Below, piece by piece: positions 42,528 to 51,120 of a stretch of DNA of 64,000 bases; position 1 is the stretch's first letter, and each line of letters starts with the position of its first letter. The position numbers and the translations under genes were made by a program. Under the pieces are notes generated by a model that saw only the letters and a program-made list of their open reading frames with translations, searched no databases and was not told the DNA's origin. Source of the stretch: JBBDYH01 sp040901795 (GTDB lineage Bacteria > Planctomycetota > Planctomycetia > Pirellulales > JALHPA01); NCBI GenBank assembly GCA_040901795.1, contig JBBDYH010000107.1, positions 1 to 64,000 on the forward strand, in the 5' to 3' direction.

Positions 42528-45500
42528 TCAACGACGGCTCTTCAGAAAGGCCAGTAAGTCGCCGAGTTCCTGCTCGGTCAACTGCTTATCCAAGCCGGCG
42601 GGCATGATGGAGATCTTACTGGGCTGCTGTTCTTCGATGTCGGTTCGGGCGAGACGCAGCTCCTGATTCGGACCTGTCGCCAGCACGATTTCGTCGGCCG
42701 TCTCGCCATGGATCAAGCCGTTATGGCTCCGGCCGTCTTTGGTGACGACAACCGCCGACTCGTAACTTTGCACGAGGCTGATGCTGGGAAAGATGATGGA
42801 TTCCAGCAAGTCGCGATCCGACCGCACCTTGCCGATCGCGGTCAGATCGGGGCCGGTGCGTCCGCCGACGTAACCGATGGCGTGGCAGGCGAAGCAGGCG
42901 GTCTTGGCGTTGTGGAAGATTGCCTGTCCGCGGCGAACGTCGCCGGTCGGGAGGCGTGCCAGCAATTGTTCCAACTCCGCGCGCTGCTGTTCGTAGTCCT
43001 TGTTAATCTCGGCAATCAAGCCTGCTGCTGCCCGGCGGACCGTTTCTCCGCACTTTTGCACAACCGGCAAAAGCATGTCGGCGCGGAGGTTGTCGCGTGC
43101 CGAGTTGCCGCTGAGCGCGGCAATCAGCGACAGGCCGACTTCATCGTCGTCGGTTTTGGCGAAGACGGGCAACAGCCGCTCGACTTCCAGCGGCCCGGCC
43201 TGCTCGATAATGCGGCACAAATGCAGCAGTTGCGGCTTGTCGAGCGAAGCGCGGGCGAGCGCCTCGGCGGCGTCGAGCCGTTCGTCCGTCGGCTGCTCCG
43301 GCGCAAGAGACGCCGTCACTTTGTCGAACACGGCCGTGCTAACCTTGCCGACCTTCGCCGGTGCGGCGGCCAGCGCCAGGACGCGAAACTTCCTGGCGAG
43401 CGATTCATCATTAGCAACCGCGACGAGCTCCGCGATTAGCGCAGTTGCCTTCGCCGCTGGAATCTTCAGCCGCCGAATGCAGGCCAGCGTTTCGTCAAGC
43501 GACGAACCGCGCTGCCGCGTCCGTGCCACCAGAGCGTCGACCCAGGTGTCGGGCAGGTCCTTCAGCCGCGCTTGGGACATGGCGGCAAGCGCCGCTTGAA
43601 CGGCAGCGTCGGGAGTCCCTGGGTTCGCGACCAGATCCGAAAGCATTCGCTGCACGGTCGCTGACTTGGCCAGCTCGGCCGCATGGCGGACAAAGGCCTC
43701 TCGTTTTTCCGAATCGGCCTCGTCGAGCAGTTTTATCCGCAAGAGGCCCGCCAATTGGTCACCCCATTCGGGATGCCGGCCGGCGATCCACCAGGCGGTC
43801 AGCCGCAGCGGCTCTGCTTCCGATTCCAGTTCACTCAGAACCGCGGCGGCAGGCAGTCGCGGACTCTTCATTTGATCGAGCGCGACGAGCGCCGCACGGC
43901 GCACGCGAACGTTATCGCTCGCGAGGGCCGCGACGAGCGGTTGCTCGGCGCCTATCTCGATGAGCGCGTACGTCAGCGAGTGTTCCAGCGCCCGGTCAGC
44001 AGCTTCAGCGAGGCAGGTGAGCAACGCGGGAATCGCGGTTGGATCGCCAATTCGGCCGAGCGCCTCGGCGGCGACGCGGCGGCTGTGCGGAAGCGGCTCT
44101 TGTAACATTCGGATCAGGGGCTCACGCGCCGCGCGGTCGCGCCGAACCGCAACGGCGTGCGCCGCCGTCTGGCGCACCGTCGGGTCACTGTCGGCCAGCG
44201 CCTTTCGCACGATGCGCTCGCCCGTGTCGATACGCACCGCTGCCCACACCGCATTACGCCGCGCGACCGTCGATGCAGATTGAGACAGCTCATGATCGAG
44301 GGCCGAAACGGCTTTGTCGCCCAAATCGGCGAGCGTCTCAATCGCGCGACGTTGGACTGCGGGGCGAGCGTCGCCCAACAGCTCAACCAGTGAACCTGGC
44401 GGGAGCTCGGACCAATTCAGCGTTTGGCCGCGCGGATCAGCAACCTTCGCTGCGCCGTCGCGGCGAATGCGGTAAATCGCGCCCAGCACGTCCGGCTTAT
44501 CGAGTTGCGAGGTCGGGCAACAGAGCTTATACCAGCCGCCGGTGTCGATCACCAACAAACTGCCGTCGGCATCTTCGAAAACATCGGTGGGATGGAAATC
44601 GAGGTTGTCGCTGACCAGAAAATCTTCATCGCGCGTACGATAGGTGGCGCCGTCGGGCAAAAGCACGTGCCGTGTAATCTTCCGCAGGTTAAAGAGCGCT
44701 GTGAAAACGTTGTGTTGATAATCCTCACCAAACGATTTGGACTCGTAAAGCGCGAGTCCACACGGCGCCGCCGGACCAAGCTGCGAGAGCACCGGCAGCA
44801 GGTCCGGCGATGTCCAGACGTGCTCATGAATGACGTCGTGGTCCTTGCCGTAGACGCCGCCGTAGATGGCATGAATCAATCCATCGCGTTGCCCGCCGCC
44901 AGGGTGCTGAAAGAAAGTGCAACTGAAGATCCGCTCCCCCTTGGGAGTGAAAACGACGTCGACCGGGTTATCCATGCCGCCAGTCATCACTGGCTCGATC
45001 CCCGTGCCGTCGGGGCGAGCGCGAAAGATATGCGACGCGCGTGTCACCAACGGTGCCCGGCCGGGCCGCTCGTACGTCTGCTTAGCGAAGGCGCCTTTGG
45101 CCCAATAGATCCAGCCGTCGCGGCCGAGGTACGGGCCGTGCAAGTCGTTGGCACACCCGGTCAGCGTCTTGCCGGCGAACCATTCAACACGCTCGTCGGC
45201 CACGCCGTCGTCGTCCGTATCGGTGAGCTTCCAGATGCTCGGCGGCGCTGCCACGTAGAGCGAGCCGCGGTACCACATCGTCCCTTCCGGAAACATCATC
45301 TGATCGGCAAAAACGGTGCTCTTGTCGAACCGACCATCGCCGTCCGTGTCTTCCAGTCGCACGATTCGGTGTGGTTTCTTGGCGAGTTGCACCTCCACTT
45401 TTTCGTTCGAACCCGACGAGTCCGCCACGTAGAGCCGGCCCTGCTCGTCGAAGTCCGCGACAATCGGACGATCGACCAGCGGCGGCCCGGCGACTTGCTC

Positions 45501-45659
45501 GATGATGAATCCGCGCGGCAACGTGAAATTGTGTCCGTTCAACCGCGCGGTATAAGTCCAGGAAACCGGCTGGGCGGCGCCACGCAATGAACTGGCGAAA
45601 CCGCTTGCGGCGATAACAAACGCTGCGACACAAATCAACCGAGAAAGTTTGACAATCAT
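42528..45659 (-). CDS. PVC-type haem-binding protein with dehydrogenase-like propeller and HEAT repeats
   Basis: 1043 residues from ATG 45659 (signal peptide LICVAAFVIAASGFASSLRG). Domain 1 (about 40-420) is the beta-propeller found in putative membrane-bound dehydrogenases: GFIIEQVAGPPLVDRPIVADFDEQGRLYVAD, GRFDKSTVFADQMMFPEGTMWYRGSLYVA. HEAT repeats (about 430-760) follow: RRVAAEALGRIGDPTAIPALL. The C-terminal PVC cytochrome C domain has ACFACHAIG (CxxCH) at about 924 and ends EQELGDLLAFLKSRR. It is a signature protein of Planctomycetes/Verrucomicrobia/Chlamydiae, exported. Substrate unknown, possibly sugar or alcohol oxidation. Confidence 0.9.
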   Translation of the reverse strand: MIVKLSRLICVAAFVIAASGFASSLRGAAQPVSWTYTARLNGHNFTLPRGFIIEQVAGPPLVDRPIVADFDEQGRLYVADSSGSNEKVEVQLAKKPHRIVRLEDTDGDGRFDKSTVFADQMMFPEGTMWYRGSLYVAAPPSIWKLTDTDDDGVADERVEWFAGKTLTGCANDLHGPYLGRDGWIYWAKGAFAKQTYERPGRAPLVTRASHIFRARPDGTGIEPVMTGGMDNPVDVVFTPKGERIFSCTFFQHPGGGQRDGLIHAIYGGVYGKDHDVIHEHVWTSPDLLPVLSQLGPAAPCGLALYESKSFGEDYQHNVFTALFNLRKITRHVLLPDGATYRTRDEDFLVSDNLDFHPTDVFEDADGSLLVIDTGGWYKLCCPTSQLDKPDVLGAIYRIRRDGAAKVADPRGQTLNWSELPPGSLVELLGDARPAVQRRAIETLADLGDKAVSALDHELSQSASTVARRNAVWAAVRIDTGERIVRKALADSDPTVRQTAAHAVAVRRDRAAREPLIRMLQEPLPHSRRVAAEALGRIGDPTAIPALLTCLAEAADRALEHSLTYALIEIGAEQPLVAALASDNVRVRRAALVALDQMKSPRLPAAAVLSELESEAEPLRLTAWWIAGRHPEWGDQLAGLLRIKLLDEADSEKREAFVRHAAELAKSATVQRMLSDLVANPGTPDAAVQAALAAMSQARLKDLPDTWVDALVARTRQRGSSLDETLACIRRLKIPAAKATALIAELVAVANDESLARKFRVLALAAAPAKVGKVSTAVFDKVTASLAPEQPTDERLDAAEALARASLDKPQLLHLCRIIEQAGPLEVERLLPVFAKTDDDEVGLSLIAALSGNSARDNLRADMLLPVVQKCGETVRRAAAGLIAEINKDYEQQRAELEQLLARLPTGDVRRGQAIFHNAKTACFACHAIGYVGGRTGPDLTAIGKVRSDRDLLESIIFPSISLVQSYESAVVVTKDGRSHNGLIHGETADEIVLATGPNQELRLARTDIEEQQPSKISIMPAGLDKQLTEQELGDLLAFLKSRR

Positions 45660-45674
45660 TGTTCGAAGAGCTTG

Positions 45675-45747
45675 AACCACGGATAACACTATTAGCATTG
45701 ATATTTATACCGCGTCCCGATCCGTGGCGTCAGTGTTATCCGTGGTT
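45675..45747. repeat. Perfect 16-bp inverted repeat between two genes
   Basis: AACCACGGATAACACT at 45675-45690 and its complement at 45732-45747, 41 bp apart. It lies just after the stop of the CRTAC1 gene (TAA 45747-45749 shares one base with the arm) and before the next gene's start. Confidence 0.85.
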
Positions 45748-47633
45748 TAGTTTTCCGGGGCTTCAGCCTCGTCCATCTTCTCTGCAAATTCACGCTCGCG
45801 GACGACAAGCACTCGATTGACCGGAACATCGGTTAACGTCGTCGTCCGGCCGGACGACCATCGGACCCGTACCCATCTGACATGTGTTGACTTCCCAACC
45901 CCGAAGGTTGCCGGCAGCTCACACTGTGAAAGATAACTCCGAGTTGGGCTCACTACGCGCCGCTGAACGACGAGGCGGTCATGGTAGATCTCGATGAGTG
46001 CGCCAATCGCGTCGCGATTCGGCGGACGGCCCACCAACTTCACACGCAGCCAGTTATTGCCAAGCTCTTGATCATTGCGTAACAGCCGAGGCGCGCTGCC
46101 CGACGCCGTCAACAGCACATCCAGATCGCCATCGCCGTCGATGTCGGAGTAAGCAGCGCCGCGTCCGACTAGCGGCCGCACAAAGTCCGCGCCGCACTCG
46201 TCCTGCGAGAGCGGTAAAAACTCTGTCGCCTGCAGCCCGCAGTTCCAGAAGAGCTGCGGGGCTTGCTCGTAGCGCTGGGTCTCTTGCACTTTTTGGATAT
46301 CTTCTTCCAGGTGGCCGTTGGCTTGCAAGTAATCCAGCCGACCATCGAGATCGGCGTCGAAGAAAAACACACCGAACGTGAGTTGCAAGCGGGTGGCGGG
46401 ACCGAGGCCGTTGGTGACCGCGTCGTCACGAAACTTGAGCCGGTCGCCGCGGCTGACGTACAGGGCGCTCATCTCGTTGGCAAAGTTGCCGATGGCAATG
46501 CCCACGTCGCCATCGTTGCGGAAATGGGCAATGTCGATCCCCATCGCACCGCGCGCCAGGCCGTTGGTGTCATACGCCACGCCGGCGAGCTGAGCGATCT
46601 CGCGGAAGGTTCCATTCCGCTGATTGTGAAACAGGAAGTTCTGCACGGTATCATTGGCCACCAGGATGTCCAGCCAGCCGTCGTGGTCAAAGTCGGCGAA
46701 GGCAACACCGAGCGCTTTGGCAACGGGAACGCCCGTATCAGAATTGGTGACCTGAATCCCGGCCTGGCGCGACACGTCGCGGAACTTGCCGTCGCCGTGG
46801 TTGCGGTAGAGATAGGGGAACGTTCCGCCGAACTGTTGCGGCCGGCCGTAGGCTCGCCCGCCGCCGATAAGCTGAAAATTCTGCGAGAGATCGTCCTTTT
46901 TCGACCAGTCGACGTAGTTGCACACAAAGAGGTCGAGGTCGCCGTCGTTGTCGTAATCGAACCAGCCGCAGCTCGTGCTCCAGGCGTCGTCGTCCCCGGC
47001 CACGCCGGCTGTACTGGTTACGTCTTCGAACGACGTTCCGTCTCGGTTGCGAAACAATCGATTTGGCCCCAGCGTGCTGATGAAGAGATCGACAAAGCCG
47101 TCGCCGTCGTAGTCGCCCGTCGCCACACCCATGCCGTAGACCGACACCTCGAGCCCGACCGCGGCCGTGACGTTCTGAAAGCGTCCCGTGCCGTCGTTGC
47201 GATAGAGGGCCAGCGTCGCAGGCGACGCGGTTGCCCGTGAATCCCACGGCCAGCGCTGGGAGTTGACCAGTAACACATCCTGGTCGCCGTCGTTGTCGTA
47301 ATCGAGAAATGCACAGCCGCCCCCCATCGTCTCGGGCAGCAGCTTGTCGCCATTGGCTCCGTTTTCGTGGACGAAATCGATGCCAGCCGCCCGAGTGATG
47401 TCGGTGAACCGAATCTGGGGTGGTTTAACGGCGGGAAGCTCGCGCTTCGTTGGCAAGGTTAAAGTCCGATTTATCGTAGGAGTCAACGGCGCGTTGCCAT
47501 ACAACCACCAGACCACCACGGCGGCAGTCAGCGCGATGACCACCAGGCCCAGGGCCGACCAGCGAAACGCCGCGCCGATTAAGGCGTCGTCGCGCTCGTC
47601 TGGCTCAGAGGCATTGATACTTGGTTTCTTCAT
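45747..47633 (-). CDS. CRTAC1-family FG-GAP repeat protein (ASPIC/UnbV)
   Basis: 628 residues. One N-terminal membrane helix (ALGLVVIALTAAVVVWWLY) and no cleavage site, so anchored with the rest outside. FG-GAP/VCBS repeats bind calcium: GGCAFLDYDNDGDQDVLLVN, GDYDGDGFVDLFISTLG, GWFDYDNDGDLDLFVCNYV, VAFADFDHDGWLDILVAND, YSDIDGDGDLDVLLTASG. The ASPIC/UnbV C-terminal domain includes NWLRVKLVGRPPNRDAIGALI. It overlaps the multihaem gene upstream by 4 bp (ATGA), so the two proteins are coupled. Surface adhesion or assembly role is inferred. Confidence 0.88.
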   Translation of the reverse strand: MKKPSINASEPDERDDALIGAAFRWSALGLVVIALTAAVVVWWLYGNAPLTPTINRTLTLPTKRELPAVKPPQIRFTDITRAAGIDFVHENGANGDKLLPETMGGGCAFLDYDNDGDQDVLLVNSQRWPWDSRATASPATLALYRNDGTGRFQNVTAAVGLEVSVYGMGVATGDYDGDGFVDLFISTLGPNRLFRNRDGTSFEDVTSTAGVAGDDDAWSTSCGWFDYDNDGDLDLFVCNYVDWSKKDDLSQNFQLIGGGRAYGRPQQFGGTFPYLYRNHGDGKFRDVSRQAGIQVTNSDTGVPVAKALGVAFADFDHDGWLDILVANDTVQNFLFHNQRNGTFREIAQLAGVAYDTNGLARGAMGIDIAHFRNDGDVGIAIGNFANEMSALYVSRGDRLKFRDDAVTNGLGPATRLQLTFGVFFFDADLDGRLDYLQANGHLEEDIQKVQETQRYEQAPQLFWNCGLQATEFLPLSQDECGADFVRPLVGRGAAYSDIDGDGDLDVLLTASGSAPRLLRNDQELGNNWLRVKLVGRPPNRDAIGALIEIYHDRLVVQRRVVSPTRSYLSQCELPATFGVGKSTHVRWVRVRWSSGRTTTLTDVPVNRVLVVREREFAEKMDEAEAPEN

Positions 47634-50494
47634 TTCCGTTCCGGTAATTGCGGCGTTCCCGGTCGCTGTAAGGGATAGATCACGACCGCTTCCGCGGCAT
47701 GGTTGGCGGCCGGGTACTTTTCGCGCGCCAGGCGCACGGCGCGGTCCGCCGCGTTGTCGTCGGGTTTATAGCGGGCATGCAATCGCTGATGCTCCGCCGC
47801 CTTGGTTTCCTCATCCAATTCGGCATAGAGCAGTTGCAAGTTGTAATGCGCCGTTACGTTTTCGGAATCGACTTCCAGCGTCCTTTGATACTCGCGCACC
47901 GCCGCGTGCAGCAGTCGCTCGCGCTCGGCGCGGTCGCCCGGGCCGTGCGCCTGGCTGGCGCGATCAAATAACGTCAACCCGAGCAGATTGCGTACCTCGT
48001 AATCCAGGCTAAAGTCAAACCCGCGCCGCTGCATTTCCGGGGTTTGGTCCTCCAGCACTTTGCGGAAGTCGTGCTCCGCGCCTTCCAACCGGCCGAGCTG
48101 CCGGTTGATCTGCCCGCTCATCCAGGCCATGGTCCACGGCGGAGGCGCCGGGTCGTTGTACTCCGCCGCACGGCGAATCGCCGCGGCCGCTTCATCGATG
48201 CGCCCCTCCTGGAAGTAAACGCGCGCCAGGTTCAGTGGTCCATCGTAGCGTTCAAGTTTTTCCACCTCAGTGAACGCCTCGGCCGCCTGCCGCAGTTCCG
48301 CCTTGCCTTTGAGCAACAGGCCGATGCCGTAGTCGTTCCAACGCTGCCACTCCGGAATGTCGCGCGGAGAGTCGGCTGACTGTTCGATTGCTCCTTCGAC
48401 GGGGAATGTCATGCGATCCACGGCCAACGTCGTTATTGGCAATTCATTGACATAGGGCGTCCCTGGCACAACGCCTCGCGCCGGCTCGCCGCCGACTTTA
48501 CCTTGCTCGGCAACAAAACGCATGTACTCGGTGTCGAACTTGCGATATTGCAGCTTCACTTCAACCGTGACGGGCGAGCGGATGTCGGCAGACAACTGCA
48601 ATCCATAATGCACCGTCCAGCCAGCCCCGGGCGGAATTTGGTTGTTGTACAGCGGCACAAAAATATCCTGCGGGTTGCGGCGGTTGATGCGGTTGCCTTC
48701 GCGATCGAGCATGAAGACGTTCACAAAATGCGCCCAGCGGTCAACCTCATTGCCGTTTGCCGTGTCGAGGCCGCCGCTGCGGCCGATGACGCGACCCCCG
48801 CTGGTCACCGTGACATCGAGCCAGAGTTCGTTGGAGTCGACGGTTCCTTGCGTAAGCGGATGGCCGAGCTTGAGCGTGCGAATCACGGTCTCTAACAAGT
48901 ACTCTCCGCCGGGTTTCAACTGCGGCACATGGGGCCGCAGCGGCGCGACAAGCGGCGCGTCGATGGTCGCTCCTTCGCGCACTCCAAAGAGATCAACGCG
49001 GACGATGTCCTTCACGAATTCCTGGTGCGCGGCGATGACGTCGGGTTTATCGCGCAGCCAGGCGATCGCCGTATTGGCCCCGGGAAAGAGGTGGTTGTGA
49101 ATCGTCAGTTTGCCGGACTGGTCGAAGAACTTCGCGCCAAAATCGCCGGACTCGGCAAGCGGCATGTGGCATTCGGCGCAGTTGTGCTTCGCTTGCTCAG
49201 GGTAGTAAAAACTACGCGCCCCATGGCCTGAGACGCCGCTCAGCAAGTACGTGTCATAGTGGTTCTGCCCGCGGAGGAACTCTTTGTAATGGTTCAGCTC
49301 GCGCGGTAGATGCACCTTGTGGCAGGTCGAACAGAATTCCGCGGTCTTGTGAAAGGGCTTGAGAAACGTCTGCTTGTGCATCGCTGGCTTGGCTTTGACC
49401 AACTGGTTGTTGATCCACTGGAGCCACTCGTTGTCGCTGGTCGCAAATGGGTAGTGCTGTGGTTCCTCGATGGTAAAGTCAGCGTTGCCCCGCGTGCTGT
49501 TGACGTGCGTGATCGCATGGCAGACGGTGCAGGTAATGCCCGCGTGCGCGGTAGGATGGTGCAGCAGATCGTAATTCTGATCGTCGAACGCGCCGCTGAA
49601 AAACGGCACGGGATCATGGCAGCCGGCGCACCAGCGCGACGCCTTCACACTGCCGTCGCGCTTGAGCGATACGTCGCGCGTCTCGCGGACGCTGGCCAGA
49701 TACGCCGGGTTGTTGAACGAGCTGAAGCGGTGCACGCTATCAGACCAGGCGGCGTGGGCATCGGCATGGCAGCGCTGGCAGTAGTCGTTCATCATCATCG
49801 TGTCGGCGGGAATGTACTTGCCGGTCGTTGTACGGGCCAGCGAAGGCATAAAGTATTGCTCGCCTTCCTTCGGGCCCACCGCGAACCAGTCGCGTGGGTC
49901 CTGCGCGTGCATCGCCGCCATGATCACCACGCCCGCCCCCACGACTCCCGCGTATCCCAAGCCGAGCCGCCATTTGATCGGCGGGCCGGCAAGGCGATGG
50001 AGCCAATACATCCAAATGGCCAAGATCGGCGTAATCACATGCGCCCAATAAGTGACGTCTGTCGCGGCTGGAGAGCTCGCGGCTGCGCCACTCAGACGTA
50101 GCGCGAGCAGGATTCCGCCCGACAGTAAAACCGCGATCGAGGTAGCAAACAGGCCGTAACCGGCGCGAACCGCACGTCGGTTTTTGCGATGGCGTGTATT
50201 GACCAGATGCAGCACCGCGAAAACCAAGAACGGCGCGACGAACACCAGGCCGAGCACCAGGTGCGCAAGGAACATCCACTGGTAGAACCAGTCCTCGTAC
50301 GACTGACCGCTGGACCAACTCAGCGCGGTAATGGCCGCCAGGTAGATCGAGTTGGCGCCCAGCACCGCTACCATCGCCAGGATGACGTACAGCAGCTTTC
50401 TCAGCCGCGGGCCGACGGCCGGTACGTAAGCTTTGCGCACGCGCGGCGCATCGTGCGCGGCTTCCGGAACAGCGGAAGACGGTGGAACGGACAT
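47630..50494 (-). CDS. Membrane pentahaem cytochrome c with C-terminal TPR
   Basis: 954 residues from ATG 50494. Five hydrophobic helices lie within the first about 220 residues (LLYVILAMVAVLGANSIYL; WMFLAHLVLGLVFVAPFLVF; YGLFATSIAVLLSGGILLAL; VITPILAIWMYWLHRLAG; YAGVVGAGVVIMAAMHA), resembling cytochrome b-type membrane parts. Five CxxCH sites follow: CQRCH, CAGCH, CTVCH, CSTCH, CAECH, in a NapC/hydroxylamine-reductase-like decahaem style segment. Beta domains and TPR units (NDYGIGLLLKGKAELRQAAEAF, LNLARVYFQEGRIDEAAAAI) end the protein. Likely moves electrons across the inner membrane to periplasmic partners. The translationally coupled downstream gene is the CRTAC1 protein. Confidence 0.85.
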   Translation of the reverse strand: MSVPPSSAVPEAAHDAPRVRKAYVPAVGPRLRKLLYVILAMVAVLGANSIYLAAITALSWSSGQSYEDWFYQWMFLAHLVLGLVFVAPFLVFAVLHLVNTRHRKNRRAVRAGYGLFATSIAVLLSGGILLALRLSGAAASSPAATDVTYWAHVITPILAIWMYWLHRLAGPPIKWRLGLGYAGVVGAGVVIMAAMHAQDPRDWFAVGPKEGEQYFMPSLARTTTGKYIPADTMMMNDYCQRCHADAHAAWSDSVHRFSSFNNPAYLASVRETRDVSLKRDGSVKASRWCAGCHDPVPFFSGAFDDQNYDLLHHPTAHAGITCTVCHAITHVNSTRGNADFTIEEPQHYPFATSDNEWLQWINNQLVKAKPAMHKQTFLKPFHKTAEFCSTCHKVHLPRELNHYKEFLRGQNHYDTYLLSGVSGHGARSFYYPEQAKHNCAECHMPLAESGDFGAKFFDQSGKLTIHNHLFPGANTAIAWLRDKPDVIAAHQEFVKDIVRVDLFGVREGATIDAPLVAPLRPHVPQLKPGGEYLLETVIRTLKLGHPLTQGTVDSNELWLDVTVTSGGRVIGRSGGLDTANGNEVDRWAHFVNVFMLDREGNRINRRNPQDIFVPLYNNQIPPGAGWTVHYGLQLSADIRSPVTVEVKLQYRKFDTEYMRFVAEQGKVGGEPARGVVPGTPYVNELPITTLAVDRMTFPVEGAIEQSADSPRDIPEWQRWNDYGIGLLLKGKAELRQAAEAFTEVEKLERYDGPLNLARVYFQEGRIDEAAAAIRRAAEYNDPAPPPWTMAWMSGQINRQLGRLEGAEHDFRKVLEDQTPEMQRRGFDFSLDYEVRNLLGLTLFDRASQAHGPGDRAERERLLHAAVREYQRTLEVDSENVTAHYNLQLLYAELDEETKAAEHQRLHARYKPDDNAADRAVRLAREKYPAANHAAEAVVIYPLQRPGTPQLPERK

Positions 50495-50589
50495 GGTATG
50501 AGGTCCCGAAAACGCCCTGGAGCGATGAAAACGCGCACGATGTAGCAAGGCACACCCCGTGTGCCGTCTCCGCACAGCGAGTGTGCGGT

Positions 50590-51000
50590 CTACAATGCGC
50601 GTGGAGGATGCTCCAGAGGGGAGCTCTCCAAAACCGGTGGCCGAATGTCATTGGCCGGCGCGCCGAACCGCGCTTCATGCCGAATGCTGGGAAGAAGTGT
50701 TCTTAGGCAGATCAAACGATCTTGGTCGTTCGACGGAACGGTCGAAGGCGGAGTGTCGATGGGCGCCAGCGGTGACTCGCCGCAGTAAGCTCCGCGGCAT
50801 GGGGCAGGAGCTTCAACAGGCTGTTGGTGTTGAAATTGCGTCGATGGGGGCGCCCCCGCGTCGCGATCGTCTGCGGAATCGCCATGGCTTGCCAACCAAT
50901 CGCCGCAACTGGCTTGAACGGTCGCGGACGTTCCAAACAATAACGCGACGAAAATAATTGCGCCGGCGGCGATGGACCGATTTTGCAAGCGAATAGCCAT
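50590..51000 (-). CDS. Small Cys-containing secreted protein, unknown
   Basis: 136 residues. Signal peptide RSIAAGAIIFVALLFGTSATVQA, then SCGDWLASHGD. Cysteines occur as C-GDW, APCRGAYCGESPLAP and RLICLRTL; the CRGAYC spacing is like that of short planctomycete secreted proteins I have seen, family name unknown to me. Pro-rich. No neighbour suggests a role. Confidence 0.5.
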   Translation of the reverse strand: MAIRLQNRSIAAGAIIFVALLFGTSATVQASCGDWLASHGDSADDRDAGAPPSTQFQHQQPVEAPAPCRGAYCGESPLAPIDTPPSTVPSNDQDRLICLRTLLPSIRHEARFGAPANDIRPPVLESSPLEHPPRAL

Positions 51001-51120
51001 GCGATGATAAGACGCCCCGACCTACAGTGAGAGTCGCTAATCTAGATTAGCGCAAGCGATTAGCAATTGTCAAACAGTTTTCTGAGTGGTTTCATCGCCG
51101 TGCGAAGTTCGGCACGACGT

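Noticed and set aside
44424..45590. 388-codon plus-strand frame
   Set aside because: Shadow of the PVC haem-binding gene on the minus strand, which has clear propeller and HEAT motifs.
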